Below, piece by piece: positions 35,597 through 37,165 of a DNA stretch of 37,165 nt (positions are counted from its first letter, which is position 1; each line of letters begins with the position of its first letter). The stretch is taken from positions 1 through 37,165 of the forward strand of contig JADGCO010000039.1 of NCBI GenBank assembly GCA_015228935.1. Reading direction: 5' to 3'. This stretch comes from Magnetococcales bacterium. Its GTDB lineage: Bacteria; Pseudomonadota; Magnetococcia; Magnetococcales; DC0425bin3. Both the position numbers and the translations under genes were made by a program. The notes under the pieces are model-generated. The model saw only the letters and a list, made by a program, of their open reading frames with translations, made no database searches and had not been told where the DNA came from.

Positions 35597-36751
35597 ATGA
35601 CCATGGAGCCTCACGTTCGTCAGCGGTATTCCCAGGGGGCACAGGAGGTCGTCCCGGCCTTGTGCTGTCCGGTAGAGTATGACGCCAATCTTTTGGCACT
35701 TCTGCCCCGGGAAATCATTGAGCGGGACTATGGCTGTGGGGATCCATCCCGGTATGTGCAATCCGGCGACACGGTCCTGGATCTGGGTTCCGGCACCGGC
35801 AAGATTTGTTATCTGGCGGCCCAGCTTGTGGGTCCGACGGGGCGGGTTATTGGCATTGACATGAATGACGACATGCTCGCCCTGGCACGCAAGTACCAGC
35901 CGGAAATGGCCCGTAAGCTGGGAGGGGATCGGGTCTCTTTCCACAAGGGCCGCATCCAGGATCTGGCCCTGGATCTGGAGGCCTTGGGTGTCTGGTTGGC
36001 AGCACATCCAGTCACCGATCTGACTTCCCTGGACGCCTTTGAACAAAAGCAGCATGAAATGCGTCGTGACTCTCCCATGATACCGGATGCCTCGGTGGAC
36101 CTCGTCGTCTCAAACTGCGTCCTCAATCTGGTGGATGATGCCCAAAAAACCAGCTTGATCCAGGAAATCTACCGGGTTCTCAAACCGGGTGGGCGGGCTG
36201 CCATTTCCGACATTGTGGCCGATGCTCCGGTTCCGCAATCCCTGAAGCAGATTCCAGAGCTTTGGAGCGGTTGCATTTCCGGAGCTTTCGAAGAGTATGA
36301 GTTTGTCAAAACTTTCCGGGATGCGGGTTTCACCGGCATGGCTTTTGACAAGTGGGACGGCAAACCCTGGCAGATTGTGGGCGGCATCGAATTTCGTTCC
36401 GTGACCTTGACGGCTGTCAAACAACCCGTTGCCCGGCAACAAACCGAGGGTGGCCATGCCGTTCTCTATCGGGGTCCCTTTGCCAGCATCGAGGATGATC
36501 TGGGCAACCGTTTTCCGGTCGGGGAGCGGATGGCTGTTTCGCGCGAGGTATACGAGCGCCTGGGTACCCCCCCTTTTGAGAAACATTTTGTGCGTTTTGC
36601 CCCATTGCGGGCGCAGCTTCCCACGCCCTATCTTGTACCGCCCGGTACCCTCCGCCCGGCAGCGGTCACCCGAGGCAACCCGGCCCGGGTCGAAGAGATC
36701 GAGGTGGCGTCGGCCTGTGGGCCGACAGGCAAGGGAGGTCGGTGCTGTTGA
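35597..36751 (+). CDS. arsM: arsenite methyltransferase, ArsM-like
   Basis: A 384-residue SAM-dependent methyltransferase. The SAM motif is VLDLGSGTGKICYLAAQLVG (59-78) followed by VIGIDMNDDML. The three arsenic-binding cysteines of ArsM are visible: Cys47 in RDYGCGDP, Cys174 in VSNCVLNLV and Cys226 in ELWSGCISGAFEEYEF. It should methylate arsenite, converting it to less toxic or volatile species. Extra features are Cys23-Cys24 near the start and a C-terminal CGPTGKGGRCC, so further thiols could bind As(III); the length and vicinal Cys pairs fit the long ArsM type linked to arsenosugar synthesis. It begins 4 bases after lpxD, with GGAGG ten bases before the ATG, so it appears to sit in the envelope operon. 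No arsR, arsB or arsS is seen. Confidence 0.85.
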   Translation: MTMEPHVRQRYSQGAQEVVPALCCPVEYDANLLALLPREIIERDYGCGDPSRYVQSGDTVLDLGSGTGKICYLAAQLVGPTGRVIGIDMNDDMLALARKYQPEMARKLGGDRVSFHKGRIQDLALDLEALGVWLAAHPVTDLTSLDAFEQKQHEMRRDSPMIPDASVDLVVSNCVLNLVDDAQKTSLIQEIYRVLKPGGRAAISDIVADAPVPQSLKQIPELWSGCISGAFEEYEFVKTFRDAGFTGMAFDKWDGKPWQIVGGIEFRSVTLTAVKQPVARQQTEGGHAVLYRGPFASIEDDLGNRFPVGERMAVSREVYERLGTPPFEKHFVRFAPLRAQLPTPYLVPPGTLRPAAVTRGNPARVEEIEVASACGPTGKGGRCC

Positions 36752-36773
36752 GATGACATGGAATGACGTGAAT

Positions 36774-36818
36774 ACAGGGAAATGCCGTTTTTTTCCGGTA
36801 ATCCGGTCCCTGTCTTTT
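36774..36818 (+). terminator. possible intrinsic terminator after arsM
   Basis: ACAGGGA (36774-36780) pairs with TCCCTGT (36807-36813), enclosing a smaller CCGG-TAAT-CCGG hairpin, and is followed by CTTTT. This could end the mre-to-arsM transcription unit 23 bases after the stop. The long internal loop and short T-run make it uncertain. Confidence 0.35.
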
Positions 36819-36941
36819 GGGTTCCATGGATGCGGATCGCATGCGTGAAAACTTTTTTGCGGTTGCGCCGGATCCGGGAATCGATTATGATACAGGCATT
36901 ATGGCTGACTCTGGATGTTTTTCAACCATCGCCATCTGGGC

Positions 36942-37165
36942 ATGATACCCGTTATGTCTACAATTCCACTTGATGAATCCCTGGCCGGCATTCGCATTGG
37001 TGTGGCGATTTTCCATAAGCATTATCTAAAAGAAATAGCTGATGCGATTCGTCGCAGGGGGTGGACGGGTGTTTTCCGCCTCATACCTCGTGAACTCCAG
37101 AGTACAGAATTTTGGGGATCAGAACATGCTCCGGAGATTATGGTTATTGATCCCGTTTTTATTGC
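36942..37165 (+). CDS. unknown protein, 5' part only (runs off the window)
   Basis: An open frame begins at ATG 36942 (or ATG 36954, four codons later) and is still open at the end of the window, giving about 74 residues: PLDESLAGIRIGVAIFHKHY, then a basic stretch ADAIRRRGWTGVFRL, then EHAPEIMVIDPVFIA. The alternation of short hydrophobic strands and helices looks like the start of an alpha/beta (Rossmann-like) domain, for example a glycosyltransferase-like fold. No family motif is present in the visible part. No strong ribosome binding site is seen before either ATG. Base composition is more A/T-rich than the preceding genes, which may mean a different origin. Confidence 0.5.
   Translation, partial: MIPVMSTIPLDESLAGIRIGVAIFHKHYLKEIADAIRRRGWTGVFRLIPRELQSTEFWGSEHAPEIMVIDPVFI

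Overview
The window reads as the chromosome of a Gram-negative proteobacterium of moderately high GC. Support comes from lpxD (lipid A), an mreBCD-mrdA-rodA cell-shape operon, glnD, and a large flagellar-type chemosensory operon. The style of the accessory genes (DUF4351 proteins, DUF1016 nuclease, giant FecR/FG-GAP/RTX protein) recalls alphaproteobacterial or Magnetococcales-like genomes, but that placement is an impression, not something proved here. No rRNA, tRNA, CRISPR array or complete insertion sequence was seen. Layout: positions 45-22278 are almost entirely minus-strand. Reading in the direction of transcription (right to left) there are two tandem DUF4351 small genes, a 4130-residue repeat-rich surface or secreted protein, a response regulator fused to a PP2C phosphatase, a DUF1016 (YhcG-type) nuclease, a frameshifted remnant of a restriction-associated YgjP-like metallopeptidase, and then cheA, cheW, an MCP receptor, a second cheW and a dead 5' fragment of cheB. 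Positions 22528-25250 are plus-strand: a ThiS-ThiG fusion for thiamin thiazole synthesis, a HybE/HupJ-like protein, and two paralogous small lipoproteins. glnD and a DPM1-like glycosyltransferase form a minus-strand pair (28888-25336), divergent from the plus-strand series mreB, mreC, mreD, mrdA (PBP2), rodA, lpxD, arsM (29123-36751). A truncated unknown gene runs off the right edge. How the parts fit: MreB/MreC/MreD/PBP2/RodA make up the elongasome that inserts peptidoglycan along the side wall, and lpxD supplies lipid A for the outer membrane. CheA, two CheW and one MCP form a receptor-kinase array, but CheY, CheR and an intact CheB are not in view. The nearest response regulator is the phosphatase fusion about 1.6 kb upstream of cheA. 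The most unusual things are: (1) lpxD and the second cheW each have a degenerate tandem copy of their own gene start immediately upstream, in both cases forming a 26-27 codon leader ORF whose stop overlaps the real start; (2) a 171-bp MITE-like insertion beside the duplicated cheW start; (3) the giant protein, with two repeat arrays of perfectly constant DNA period (8 x 276 bp and 4 x 573 bp) and a cysteine cluster near its C-terminus; (4) two neighbouring DUF4351 genes sharing 145 identical bases while their other halves have diverged; and (5) decayed remnants of cheB and of a restriction-island gene.
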